Shown: piece by piece, positions 14,234 through 21,642 of the stretch
Position numbering within the stretch: position 1 is the first letter of the stretch
Layout: every line of letters begins with the position of its first letter
Origin: an uncultured Flavobacteriales bacterium
Lineage (GTDB): Bacteria; Bacteroidota; Bacteroidia; Palsa-965
Direction: 5' to 3'
Length of the DNA stretch: 21,642 nucleotides
Assembly (NCBI GenBank): GCA_937974275.1
Contig: CALJIF010000131.1
Span: forward strand, 1 to 21,642
Made by a program: the position numbers and the translations under genes
The notes under the pieces: model-generated
Databases searched by the model: none
What the model was told of the DNA's origin: nothing
What the model saw: the letters and a program-made list of their open reading frames with translations, nothing else

Positions 14234-15297
14234 TTTTTTCGTCTGAAATAAATTAATAACGCCACTGCGATTAGTACCATTATGCCCCATATTACATAGT
14301 ATCCGTTCATGGTATGCAATTCGGGCATGTGATCAAAATTCATTCCGTACACACCCACGATAAATGTTAATGGCACGAAGATGGTCGTAATGATCGTGAG
14401 CGTTTTCATCACGATATTCATCTTGTTACTTACACTGGACATGTACAAATCCATCATGCCGGACAAAATATCGCGATACGTTTCTACCGAATCAATTACG
14501 CGAATAACGTGATCGTATGCATCACGCAAATACACTTGTGTAGGATTAGTAATTAGCTTGGATTCACTCTTCTGCAAATTACTCACCAGTTCACGCATTG
14601 GCCAAAACGCCTTGCGCAAATAAATAGTTTGACGTTTCATGTAGTGCAACGTGCGCATGGTGCTCTGCTGCGGATGATCAACGAGTTGGTCTTCCATTTC
14701 CTCAATTTCATCACCTAAATGTTCCAGCACCGTGAAGTAATGATCAATTACCGCATCGATTAAAGCATACATCAAATAATCGGCACCACACTTTCGCACA
14801 CGACCTTTACCCGAACGAATGCGGCTGCGAATAATATCAAACACATCTCCTCCATCAGCCTCCTGAAAAGTGATCACAGTATTACGGTTAAGCAAAATGA
14901 TACTCAATTGCTCACTTACAAAAATATCTTCACCGCGCTTTTCGCATTCTTCCTCGTAAATCATTTTCATGATCGAAATCACGTAATGATCGTAGTCTTC
15001 GAATTTCGGTCTTTGATGCGTGTTAACAAGATCTTCCAGCGTCAGAGGATGGATGTCGAACATATGACCAATACGTTCAACAATAGACGGATCATGTACA
15101 CCATCCACGTTAATCCATTTCACCATTCCGTTGCGCACGTTCAGCAACGCTTCATCCAAATTGGTGTACGACTGTTCAGAAAAGTCATGCTCATTATATT
15201 CCAATACCGTTACTGTTACCGGTGCATTGGTATCACGACCCACATACATGAGTGTACCGGGCGGAATTCCTGTCTTTTCTGAAACGGGTTCTATCAT
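14224..15297 (-). CDS. corA: CorA-family Mg2+/Co2+ transporter
   Basis: The start is the ATG at 15297, 1 bp after the rsmI stop; the frame extends upstream over rsmI only with a TTG start. The 357-residue protein has a large acidic/helical cytoplasmic N-terminal domain (HPLTLEDLVNTHQRPKFEDYDHYV; DEIEEMEDQLVDHPQQST) and two C-terminal membrane helices. The signature motif YGMNFDHMPEL, the periplasmic selectivity loop, lies between them. The C-terminus FRRKKWL is cytoplasmic and basic, as in family members. It forms homopentameric channels for Mg2+, sometimes Co2+. It is embedded between rsmI and the YiiX-like gene with 1-10 bp junctions. Confidence 0.96.
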   Translation of the reverse strand: MIEPVSEKTGIPPGTLMYVGRDTNAPVTVTVLEYNEHDFSEQSYTNLDEALLNVRNGMVKWINVDGVHDPSIVERIGHMFDIHPLTLEDLVNTHQRPKFEDYDHYVISIMKMIYEEECEKRGEDIFVSEQLSIILLNRNTVITFQEADGGDVFDIIRSRIRSGKGRVRKCGADYLMYALIDAVIDHYFTVLEHLGDEIEEMEDQLVDHPQQSTMRTLHYMKRQTIYLRKAFWPMRELVSNLQKSESKLITNPTQVYLRDAYDHVIRVIDSVETYRDILSGMMDLYMSSVSNKMNIVMKTLTIITTIFVPLTFIVGVYGMNFDHMPELHTMNGYYVIWGIMVLIAVALLIYFRRKKWL

Positions 15298-15298
15298 C

Positions 15299-15997
15299 TT
15301 ATTCGCTTTCTGATTCGTCTTCTTGTTCAGGACGTCCTTGCACCACAATAACAATTTCTCCCTTTACGGTTTTCGACGTAAAATGTTGATGCGCTTCTTC
15401 TACACTACCTCTGAAATTCTCTTCAAACATTTTTGTCAGCTCACGTGACACGCAAACCCGACGGTCCTTACCCCAATGCTCACCGGCTTCTTCCAAAAAC
15501 TTCACTAAACGATATGGAGATTCATAAAACACCATCGTTCGGGACTCATTTGCCAAACCCTTGAAACGCGTTTGTCTTCCTTTCTTTTGCGGCATAAATC
15601 CGAGAAATACAAACTGATCGCAAGGCAAACCGCTTTGCACCAATGCCGGAACAAATGCAGTTGGACCGGGTAAACAATCTACTTCTATTCCCTGCTTGAT
15701 ACATTCTCGCACCAACAAAAAACCGGGGTCAGAAATTCCGGGAGTGCCTGCGTCACTTATCAAAGCAATAGTTTCACCGGCCTGAATGCGGGAGGCAATC
15801 CATTCCACTGTTTTGTGTTCGTTGTGCTGATGATGCGCGAGCAACGGTTTTTTAATCTCGTAGTGACTCAACAACTTTCCGGACACGCGTGTATCTTCCG
15901 CCAATATCGCATCGGATTCCTTTAATATCCGCAAAGCCCGAAGCGTGATGTCTTCGAGATTACCAATAGGTGTCGGAACGATGTACAACTTTCCCAT
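15299..15997 (-). CDS. rsmI: 16S rRNA (cytidine1402-2'-O)-methyltransferase RsmI
   Basis: The 232-residue protein shows the tetrapyrrole-methylase-like fold motifs of RsmI: LYIVPTPIGNLEDITLRAL (4-22), AEDTRVS (34-40), LLAHHQHNE, ALISDAGTPGISDPGFLLV (77-96) and DCLPGPTAFVPALVQSGLP. It methylates the 2'-OH of C1402 of 16S rRNA using SAM. Length matches the shorter Bacteroidota forms; the acidic tail QEDESESE is a small extension. The ATG at 15997 is 4 bp after the M28 peptidase stop, and the stop is 1 bp before corA. In Bacteroidota, rsmI and tdk are often neighbours, as far as I recall; here a peptidase and a two-domain protein lie between them. Confidence 0.97.
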   Translation of the reverse strand: MGKLYIVPTPIGNLEDITLRALRILKESDAILAEDTRVSGKLLSHYEIKKPLLAHHQHNEHKTVEWIASRIQAGETIALISDAGTPGISDPGFLLVRECIKQGIEVDCLPGPTAFVPALVQSGLPCDQFVFLGFMPQKKGRQTRFKGLANESRTMVFYESPYRLVKFLEEAGEHWGKDRRVCVSRELTKMFEENFRGSVEEAHQHFTSKTVKGEIVIVVQGRPEQEDESESE

Positions 15998-16001
15998 GTG
16001 T

Positions 16002-17324
16002 TTAACGGTTGTCGATCCAATCAGTGAAATCGCGAATCAATTGAAATAAATCTTCAAACTTGGTTAGCGGCAATGTTTCCCTTCTATCGCACGTATCGTG
16101 ATATGCTTTGATGCCACCCATCGTGTAGATGTAAAAACACATAACATCCTTCTCGGTAAAGAAATAGTGATCGCTGATAGCTGCTTTACCGCGCGATTTG
16201 ATATTCGGCAAATAACTGCCTTGGGCATTGAGTCGTTGTAGTTCTTTGAACTCAGTTGGGAATAATGTGGCGTTCACCACAGTAATACCTTCATCACCGG
16301 TGCCCAAAATATCCATGTTTAATAAGAAGCGAATCTTTGATAAGTCAATAATCGGATGTTCCACAAAATACTTTGAGCCGATTAATCCAACTTCTTCGGC
16401 ACCAAACGCCACAAACAATATGCTGTATTTAGGACGATGCTCTGCCTTGCTGTAGTGCTGCGCAAGATTCAACAACATTGCAACGCCACTGGCATTATCA
16501 TTGGCTCCGGGGAAATACACCTTCTGTCCCATTCGCCCTAAATGATCGTAATGTGCAGTAAATACAATAAACGAGTCCGGGCGTTGCGAACCTTTGATCA
16601 TTCCCAACACGTTGTGTGACGTGTAGTTGCGGATAAACTTGGCCTGAATATTTAACGCGATTTCAGAAACATCTTTCCATTCCGATTCAATTTCGATAAT
16701 CGGAACACCACTTTGATACATGGAAAAATCCCAGGGTGTTAATTTCGAACAATGATCCGATCCGTCGATGGGATTCATGCGCACGGGCACCAGCAAGCCT
16801 TTTACACCTTTCGGATATTTAATATAATTCAGTAACATGGTGCGGTGTTCTTTATTACGTACACCGGCTGTATCTACTAATACAAAATGTTTTTTGTGCG
16901 AACCTGCATTAAATTGCTGCCAACGTACCGGGTTTGATACCACTGCAGAATCCAGTTTAACCACGACAAATTTTCCTTTCACGGAAGGCGATGCACTGCG
17001 CACGAGGTAATGTTCACCGGGATCGGATTTTACTGCAGGTTTATCTTTCCAATAAAAAGTGACTTCCACTTTGCCCGGAAACGTATTTACCGGAAACGAA
17101 AACGGTTGCAAATAAGAACCGTTGTTTAATGCAGGCGCAACGCCCATCTTTTTAAATTCACCGGCAATGTAATCGGCTGCAATCCGATCGCCGTTGTTCA
17201 CATAGCCACGCCCATGCATGGAAGGCGAAGCGAGTGTATCAATAACTTTTCGTGCATAAGCAATGTCTTGTGCATACACGTGTTGCACCAAACATCCTAC
17301 GATCAGAAAAATTAGCAGACGCAT
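16002..17324 (-). CDS. Exported M28-family metallopeptidase
   Basis: The 440-residue protein has a signal peptide (MRLLIFLIVGCLVQHVYAQ, cut near A18) and an M28 zinc-peptidase fold. The zinc site reads AHYDH (His258), ANDNAS (Asp276), AEEVGL (catalytic Glu310, ligand Glu311), NMDILG (Asp338) and AYHDTCD (His409). An insert at ~100-235 may be a PA-like or lid domain. M28 enzymes are mostly aminopeptidases acting on periplasmic or secreted peptides. There is no T9SS domain, so it is probably periplasmic. It lies 3 bp after the two-domain conserved protein and 4 bp before rsmI, second in the operon. The specific substrate is unknown. Confidence 0.94.
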   Translation of the reverse strand: MRLLIFLIVGCLVQHVYAQDIAYARKVIDTLASPSMHGRGYVNNGDRIAADYIAGEFKKMGVAPALNNGSYLQPFSFPVNTFPGKVEVTFYWKDKPAVKSDPGEHYLVRSASPSVKGKFVVVKLDSAVVSNPVRWQQFNAGSHKKHFVLVDTAGVRNKEHRTMLLNYIKYPKGVKGLLVPVRMNPIDGSDHCSKLTPWDFSMYQSGVPIIEIESEWKDVSEIALNIQAKFIRNYTSHNVLGMIKGSQRPDSFIVFTAHYDHLGRMGQKVYFPGANDNASGVAMLLNLAQHYSKAEHRPKYSILFVAFGAEEVGLIGSKYFVEHPIIDLSKIRFLLNMDILGTGDEGITVVNATLFPTEFKELQRLNAQGSYLPNIKSRGKAAISDHYFFTEKDVMCFYIYTMGGIKAYHDTCDRRETLPLTKFEDLFQLIRDFTDWIDNR

Positions 17325-17327
17325 GCG

Positions 17328-18023
17328 TTAAAAACGATTTTTAACAATGGTGTATAATGTTTGCACCTCGTCGGATTGCTTGTTCCAGCTGTATGTGCCG
17401 GCCAACATATCCAAAAAAGCAAGTGCTTCATCTTTCGATGCGCACGCCGAAAGTTGTGCAATACACTCTTCGTAGGCGGATTGATCTTGTTTGAACAACA
17501 AACGTGTAAACATGATACGTTCGTTGAGACCAATCGCTTTCTTCCAATCAGGTCGTGATGGCGGCGGCGTTGCCGGCTGTTGCTCCACTTTAACAACCGG
17601 TGGCTCTTGTTTAGTCGGTTGCTGTTCTATTACAGGCTGCACAACAGGTTCCGGCTCGGTAATAACAATTTTTTCCTCAGGGATTTCTACAACCGGCTCC
17701 GACTCTACTAATTTTTCTTCAGGCACTACTTCTACAGGTTGTACCACCTCAGCTACAACAGGAGCAATGGGAGCAACTTTAACTTCTTGTTGTATTACAG
17801 GCTGTACCGGCGGCACAACCACAACGTCTTCCTCATCGGGCAAAGTGTTCAGGTATGCAAAAACCACCGACTTGCGATACAACTGCTCGATCTGATGAAT
17901 AATCAGATCCAATTCTGCCTGTGAAATGTCTTTTCTGAATCCGATGCGGTCGGAGGACGCTTTTATTCCGTCAATTAATGCCGCGATGTCTTTACGAATT
18001 GCATTTTTATTGGTTTTCTGCAT
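17328..18023 (-). CDS. Two-domain Bacteroidota conserved protein with Pro/Glu/Val-rich linker
   Basis: The 231-residue protein has no signal peptide. Residues 1-62 are a helical domain (KDIAALIDGIKASSDRIGF ... LDLIIHQIEQLYRKSVVF). Residues ~63-160 are a low-complexity linker of P, E, V and Q (VVVPPVQPVIQQEVK; VVEIPEEKIVITEPEPVV). Residues ~162-231 are a compact helical domain containing IGLNERIMFTRLLFKQD, YEECIAQLSACASKDEALAFL and VQTLYTIVKNRF. The C-terminal domain resembles an uncharacterised, widespread Bacteroidota domain (..LNERxxFxxxLFxxD..Fxxxxxxl..) that I recall but cannot name. The linker suggests a tether between a membrane- or partner-bound head and a binding domain. It is the first gene of the seven-gene run and is divergent from tdk. 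No clear -7 box precedes it. Confidence 0.85.
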   Translation of the reverse strand: MQKTNKNAIRKDIAALIDGIKASSDRIGFRKDISQAELDLIIHQIEQLYRKSVVFAYLNTLPDEEDVVVVPPVQPVIQQEVKVAPIAPVVAEVVQPVEVVPEEKLVESEPVVEIPEEKIVITEPEPVVQPVIEQQPTKQEPPVVKVEQQPATPPPSRPDWKKAIGLNERIMFTRLLFKQDQSAYEECIAQLSACASKDEALAFLDMLAGTYSWNKQSDEVQTLYTIVKNRF

Positions 18024-18030
18024 ACTTCGG

Positions 18031-18049
18031 AATAACGGAAACCGTTGTT
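18031..18049. promoter_or_regulatory. Small dyad in the tdk / two-domain protein intergenic region
   Basis: AACGG (18034-18038) and CCGTT (18042-18046) with loop AAA extend to AATAACGG...CCGTTGTT if a wobble pair is allowed, and a T-run follows on the + strand. Lying 8-26 bp upstream of the - strand ATG at 18023, it would form a hairpin in that transcript's leader, or act as an operator between the divergent genes. No + strand gene ends here, so a terminator role is unlikely. Confidence 0.3.
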
Positions 18050-18127
18050 TTTTGGTTAGTTTTGCCGTGACGAATTTGTATCTTCAAATGTACGTCATTT
18101 CACAAATGTTTAGGACGCGAATAGCAT

Positions 18128-18718
18128 ATGTTTCTGGAGAATACTTACCATAGCAGCAGACGCAAAGGTTGGATCGAAGTGATCTGCGGTTCGATGTTTT
18201 CCGGAAAAACGGAAGAATTGATTCGACGACTGAAGCGTGCACAGCTGGCGCGTTTGGAAGTGGAAATCTTCAAACCTTCTGTGGATGTGCGTTACGACGA
18301 AGTGAAAGTAGTGTCGCACGATGAAAACGAAATTCATTCTACGCCCGTGCCTTCGTCTTCCAACATCATGTTGCTGGCGAGTCAGACGGATGTGGTAGGC
18401 ATTGATGAAGCACAGTTTTTCGATGAAGGTTTGACGCAAGTGTGCAACCAGCTTGCGGATAACGGCGTACGCGTAATCGTAGCCGGACTTGATATGGACT
18501 TTCGCGGGTTACCATTTGGACCTATTCCTGCATTAATGGCTACCGCAGAATACGTAACAAAAGTTCACGCCATTTGCATGCGCTGTGGCAGCCTTGCCAA
18601 TCATTCGTATCGTCACACCGGTTCTGATGCATTGGTTCAGCTGGGTGAAAAAGACAGTTATCAGGCGTTGTGCAGAGATTGTTTCGCTGCCGCCATGAAA
18701 ACGGAACAGAACCGTTAA
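18128..18718 (+). CDS. tdk: Thymidine kinase
   Basis: The 196-residue protein phosphorylates deoxythymidine with ATP in the cytosolic salvage pathway. The P-loop GSMFSGKT (21-28), the DEAQFF motif (93-98, catalytic Glu94) and the zinc-binding cysteines Cys150 and Cys153 (CMRC) plus Cys182 and Cys185 (CRDC) are all visible. The N-terminus MFLENTYHSS ... WIEVICGSMFSG fits type II TdK of this phylum, supporting the ATG at 18128. It is 10 bp upstream of murF-alr and divergent from the seven-gene run; no convincing promoter was found in the 104-bp gap. Confidence 0.96.
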   Translation: MFLENTYHSSRRKGWIEVICGSMFSGKTEELIRRLKRAQLARLEVEIFKPSVDVRYDEVKVVSHDENEIHSTPVPSSSNIMLLASQTDVVGIDEAQFFDEGLTQVCNQLADNGVRVIVAGLDMDFRGLPFGPIPALMATAEYVTKVHAICMRCGSLANHSYRHTGSDALVQLGEKDSYQALCRDCFAAAMKTEQNR

Positions 18719-18728
18719 GGCAACGCAC

Positions 18729-21212
18729 ATGTACACAACAACCGCCATCGGATCTATTGTCTCTTCAGCCCGCATTTACGGCAACAAATCGTATTCCATT
18801 GCTCAACTACTCACCGATAGTCGCAAAGCGATTCCTTCGGATGACGTATTGTTTATTGCCATAACAGGGCCGCGACATAACGGTCATCATTACATCAACC
18901 ATTTGTATCAGTTGGGCATTCGCGCATTTCTGATCAGCGAATGGAACGATGAATATGTCCGCACCATGCCCGAAGCCGCATTTATCGTAGTTCCGGACAC
19001 TACTGCTGCATTGCATGAGTTAACCGGACATCACCGCAAACAATTTCATTATCCTGTAATCGGGATTACCGGAAGTAACGGCAAAACGGTGGTGAAAGAA
19101 TGGTTGTATCAGCTGCTTCACAATCAATTTCAAATTGTTCGAAGTCCGAAAAGTTATAACTCACAAATTGGTGTACCATTATCGGTTTGGCAGATGAATG
19201 CCTCTTTTAACTTGGGCATTTTTGAAGCCGGAATTTCCATGCCGGGAGAAATGGAACGTCTCGAACACATTATCAGTCCTGATGTTGCAATAATCACCAA
19301 CATACGTTCAGCGCACGACGAGAACTTTGAAAATCGAGAAGCCAAAGCGATTGAGAAATTGAAATTAGCCGCGCGGAGTGAAACAGTATTGTACTGCAAA
19401 GACGACGAATTGCTAAAATCCCTGGTAGAAACGCAACTACCGCAAGAACGCATTTTGTGTTGGTCACGAAAAAACAAGGCGCAGTTACAAATTGCTAAAG
19501 TGGCCAAATCGGCACAACAAACCTTTATTCAAGGTGTGTGGAATTCGCGATTTGTTGAGATCACCATTCCGTTTACTGATGATGCGTCCATTGAAAATGC
19601 TATTCATTGCTGGTTATTGTTGTTATACCTGGGAATTGATGAAACTATCATTCAAAACGGCATGTTGGCATTGAGTCCTGTGGCCATGCGACTGGAATTG
19701 AAAGAAGGCAGTAATCAATGTTCCATCATTAACGACAGTTATAATTCCGATTCTGCATCATTAACTGTAGCACTCGATTTCTTAAACCAACAGCAGCAGT
19801 ACGAGAAAAAAACTGTCATTTTATCTGACCTGTTACAAACAGGAGTTGCTGAACAAGAATTATACAGCACTATTGCCAAGTTGTTGCGCGATAAGAATGT
19901 TACCCGCTTCATCGGTATCGGGCCTGCCTTACTTCGCAACCGCGAACTTTTCACAGATACCGACAGCACTTTCTTCGATGACACGGAATCTTTTTTGAGA
20001 GAAGTGGATGTGTTGCAGTTTTACCGGGAAGTAATTCTAATTAAAGGAGCACGAAGTTTCAGTTTCGAACGAATCAGTAAAATGCTTCAGCAGAAAGCTC
20101 ATGAGACCGTTCTTGAGATCGATCTTTCTGCGTTGGTGGACAACCTTAATTACTTACGCGGGAAATTACAGCCGGCTACCAAAACGATGGCAATGGTTAA
20201 AGCCTTTTCGTATGGAAGCGGGAGTTTCGAAATTGCAAACGTATTACAATTTCATCGTGTTGATTATCTCGCTGTAGCCTATGCCGATGAAGGTGTTGAA
20301 TTGCGCAAGGCCGGCATTACATTGCCCATAATGGTGATGAATCCTGAAGTGCAGAGTTACGAAACCATGATTCGTTATCGCCTGGAACCGGAAATTTTCT
20401 CTTTCCGCATATTGAAACAATTTGAAGAGGCTGCACAACGCTATCGAACATTACACGTGGGCAACGAACGCATTCCGGTGCACATCAAGTTGGATACAGG
20501 CATGAAACGACTCGGTTTTGAAGAAGGAGAAATTTCTGAATTGGTTGTACGCTTGGGTAACAGCAAGAATCTGCAACCCGTAAGTGTATTTTCACATTTA
20601 GTGGCCAGTGAAGAAAACGCACTGGATGATTTCACACACAAGCAAATTGAATTATTCAAATCGATGAGCGATGTGATTCGTAAGCACTTCGGTGAAGGTG
20701 TAATGCGCCACATTTTAAATTCTGCAGGCATACAACGATTCCCAGATGCTCAATTTGAAATGGTTCGTATGGGCGTAGCATTGTATGGTATTGGCGCGAA
20801 TGCTGTCGAACAAAAACGATTACAACCAATCAGTACCTTACGCACTACAATTTCACAAATTAAAAATGTGCAACCGGGTGAATCTGTAGGTTACAACAGA
20901 AAGTTTATTGCAACAACACCTATTAAAATTGCCACGGTGCCTATTGGATATGCGGATGGTTTAAGTCGAAAGCTGAGCAATGGCAAAGGTGCGATGTACA
21001 TTAACGGGAAAGCGGCGTCTATTGTGGGCAATGTGTGCATGGATATGTGCATGATAGACATTACTAATATTCCTTGCGAAGAAGGAGATGATGTTGTAGT
21101 CTTCGATCGCGAACATCCGATTACCGAGCTGGCAGAAGCATCCGGCACTATACCTTATGAAGTACTTACGAATGTTTCGAGAAGAGTAAAAAGGGTATAC
21201 TATCAGGAGTGA
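18729..21212 (+). CDS. murF-alr: Bifunctional MurF (UDP-MurNAc-tripeptide:D-Ala-D-Ala ligase) / alanine racemase
   Basis: This 827-residue fusion, typical of Bacteroidota, carries two peptidoglycan steps. Residues ~1-450 are MurF: an N-terminal UDP-substrate domain (SIAQLLTDSRKAIPSDDVLF), ATP-binding GITGSNGKT (112-120), and the C-terminal ligase domain with DSYNSDSASL. Residues ~455-827 are alanine racemase: AMVKAFSYGSG with PLP-binding Lys491, the D-Ala/L-Ala base Tyr722 in SVGYNRKF, and IGYADGLSRK. It makes D-Ala from L-Ala and adds the dipeptide D-Ala-D-Ala to the UDP-tripeptide. Both halves look intact. The ATG at 18729 is 10 bp after tdk, so the two are probably co-transcribed. Confidence 0.97.
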   Translation: MYTTTAIGSIVSSARIYGNKSYSIAQLLTDSRKAIPSDDVLFIAITGPRHNGHHYINHLYQLGIRAFLISEWNDEYVRTMPEAAFIVVPDTTAALHELTGHHRKQFHYPVIGITGSNGKTVVKEWLYQLLHNQFQIVRSPKSYNSQIGVPLSVWQMNASFNLGIFEAGISMPGEMERLEHIISPDVAIITNIRSAHDENFENREAKAIEKLKLAARSETVLYCKDDELLKSLVETQLPQERILCWSRKNKAQLQIAKVAKSAQQTFIQGVWNSRFVEITIPFTDDASIENAIHCWLLLLYLGIDETIIQNGMLALSPVAMRLELKEGSNQCSIINDSYNSDSASLTVALDFLNQQQQYEKKTVILSDLLQTGVAEQELYSTIAKLLRDKNVTRFIGIGPALLRNRELFTDTDSTFFDDTESFLREVDVLQFYREVILIKGARSFSFERISKMLQQKAHETVLEIDLSALVDNLNYLRGKLQPATKTMAMVKAFSYGSGSFEIANVLQFHRVDYLAVAYADEGVELRKAGITLPIMVMNPEVQSYETMIRYRLEPEIFSFRILKQFEEAAQRYRTLHVGNERIPVHIKLDTGMKRLGFEEGEISELVVRLGNSKNLQPVSVFSHLVASEENALDDFTHKQIELFKSMSDVIRKHFGEGVMRHILNSAGIQRFPDAQFEMVRMGVALYGIGANAVEQKRLQPISTLRTTISQIKNVQPGESVGYNRKFIATTPIKIATVPIGYADGLSRKLSNGKGAMYINGKAASIVGNVCMDMCMIDITNIPCEEGDDVVVFDREHPITELAEASGTIPYEVLTNVSRRVKRVYYQE

Positions 21213-21242
21213 TGAGAAAAGAATAATTTTTTTCAATAATCC

Positions 21243-21642
21243 TTACTGCAACAACCCGCTCCTCTGTTCTTCCAGTAACCTTAACGCATCTTTTTGACCG
21301 TTGACAATTGTAGTGAGGTGGTCACCAATACTATTCCAATCTTCATCCGAGTGGATCGCCTGAATCTGAATGGACTCGGCCGCTTCGCTAAGTGCATTCA
21401 ATCCTGCCAATGCAAAAGTTGACTTTAAACGATGTGCTACACCTCGCGTGTTTTCTGCATCACGAACACTATACGCATGATGCAAATGATCTATATCCTC
21501 CGGGATTCCTTTGATCATAAGATCAAGAATTTCTAACTCAAATTTTCGGTCGCCTGCCGCCAATGCCTTCAATGGCTGATCATCTGAAATTTGAACAGTT
21601 GTTGCATTCCGGGCCTCATATTCCTTTTGAGTATTACGCACG
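21243..21642 (-). CDS. HPt histidine-phosphotransfer domain (3' end of a longer protein)
   Basis: The frame is open to the window's right edge with no ATG; the first possible codon visible is a GTG at 21641, so the gene is probably truncated by the window. Numbered from that codon, ISDDQPLKALAAGDRKFELEILDLMIKGIPEDIDHL leads into VAHRLKSTFALAGLNALSEAAE (68-89). AH70RLKS is the HPt phosphohistidine motif. The linker-like N-terminus suggests the C-terminal HPt domain of a hybrid sensor kinase or a receiver-HPt relay protein. It converges on murF-alr with a 30-bp gap that includes a T7 run but no clear hairpin. Confidence 0.75.
   Translation of the reverse strand, partial: VRNTQKEYEARNATTVQISDDQPLKALAAGDRKFELEILDLMIKGIPEDIDHLHHAYSVRDAENTRGVAHRLKSTFALAGLNALSEAAESIQIQAIHSDEDWNSIGDHLTTIVNGQKDALRLLEEQRSGLLQ

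Noticed and set aside
17491..17895. Thr/Ser/Gly-rich + strand open frame
   Set aside because: It is the antisense reading of the Pro/Glu/Val repeat linker in the - strand gene; such repeats give long open frames on both strands.

Overview
The window looks like chromosomal DNA from a member of the Bacteroidota, probably a Chitinophagales/Sphingobacteriales-type environmental lineage; the rank below phylum is inference. The main evidence is: two proteins with type IX secretion (T9SS) C-terminal sorting domains; a MurF-alanine racemase fusion and a DAHP synthase-chorismate mutase fusion, both typical of this phylum; a BBP2/OmpL-like outer-membrane barrel; TAnnTTTG-type -7 promoter boxes; and the near absence of Shine-Dalgarno sequences before start codons. 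No rRNA, tRNA, CRISPR array, insertion sequence or prophage gene was seen.

Layout. 1-1973 (+): the 3' part of a CotH-kinase-like secreted protein and a small secreted protein, both T9SS cargo, ending at a strong bidirectional terminator. 2027-3832 (-): DAHP synthase/chorismate mutase followed by a beta-carbonic anhydrase. 3946-4089 (+): a candidate 47-residue Cys/Lys-rich small protein in the gap. 4094-7057 (-): SCO1/SenC copper chaperone, a Tat-exported 5'-nucleotidase/SoxB-like metallophosphoesterase, and a YdeI/OmdA-like protein. 7138-8184 (+): BBP2 porin. 8323-11325 (-): an accessory-looking stretch made of a nucleotidyltransferase with an abutting small partner gene, then two unrecognised exported proteins that overlap by ATGA. 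11546-18023 (-): a tightly packed seven-gene run, in transcription order a two-domain conserved protein, M28 peptidase, RsmI, CorA, a YiiX-like lipoprotein, a quinone-oxidoreductase-like MDR and a MORN-repeat protein. 18128-21212 (+): thymidine kinase and MurF-Alr. 21243-21642 (-): an HPt phosphotransfer domain cut by the window edge.

Most of the window is core metabolism and envelope biology: aromatic amino acid entry, CO2/bicarbonate exchange, copper delivery to cytochrome oxidase, peptidoglycan D-Ala-D-Ala addition, nucleotide salvage, rRNA modification and magnesium uptake. The parts most likely to hold undescribed biology are (i) the nucleotidyltransferase plus small partner pair at 8323-9036, built like a two-gene toxin-antitoxin module; (ii) the overlapping exported pair at 9188-11325 with a nested dyad upstream; (iii) the Cys/Lys-rich small ORF; (iv) two enzymes whose expected catalytic residues are replaced (the YiiX-like protein, Cys to Ser; the metallophosphoesterase, GNHE to GNWE); and (v) several start codons only 3-7 nt behind a -7-like box, suggesting leaderless mRNAs. 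All are inferences from reading the sequence; none was tested by search.
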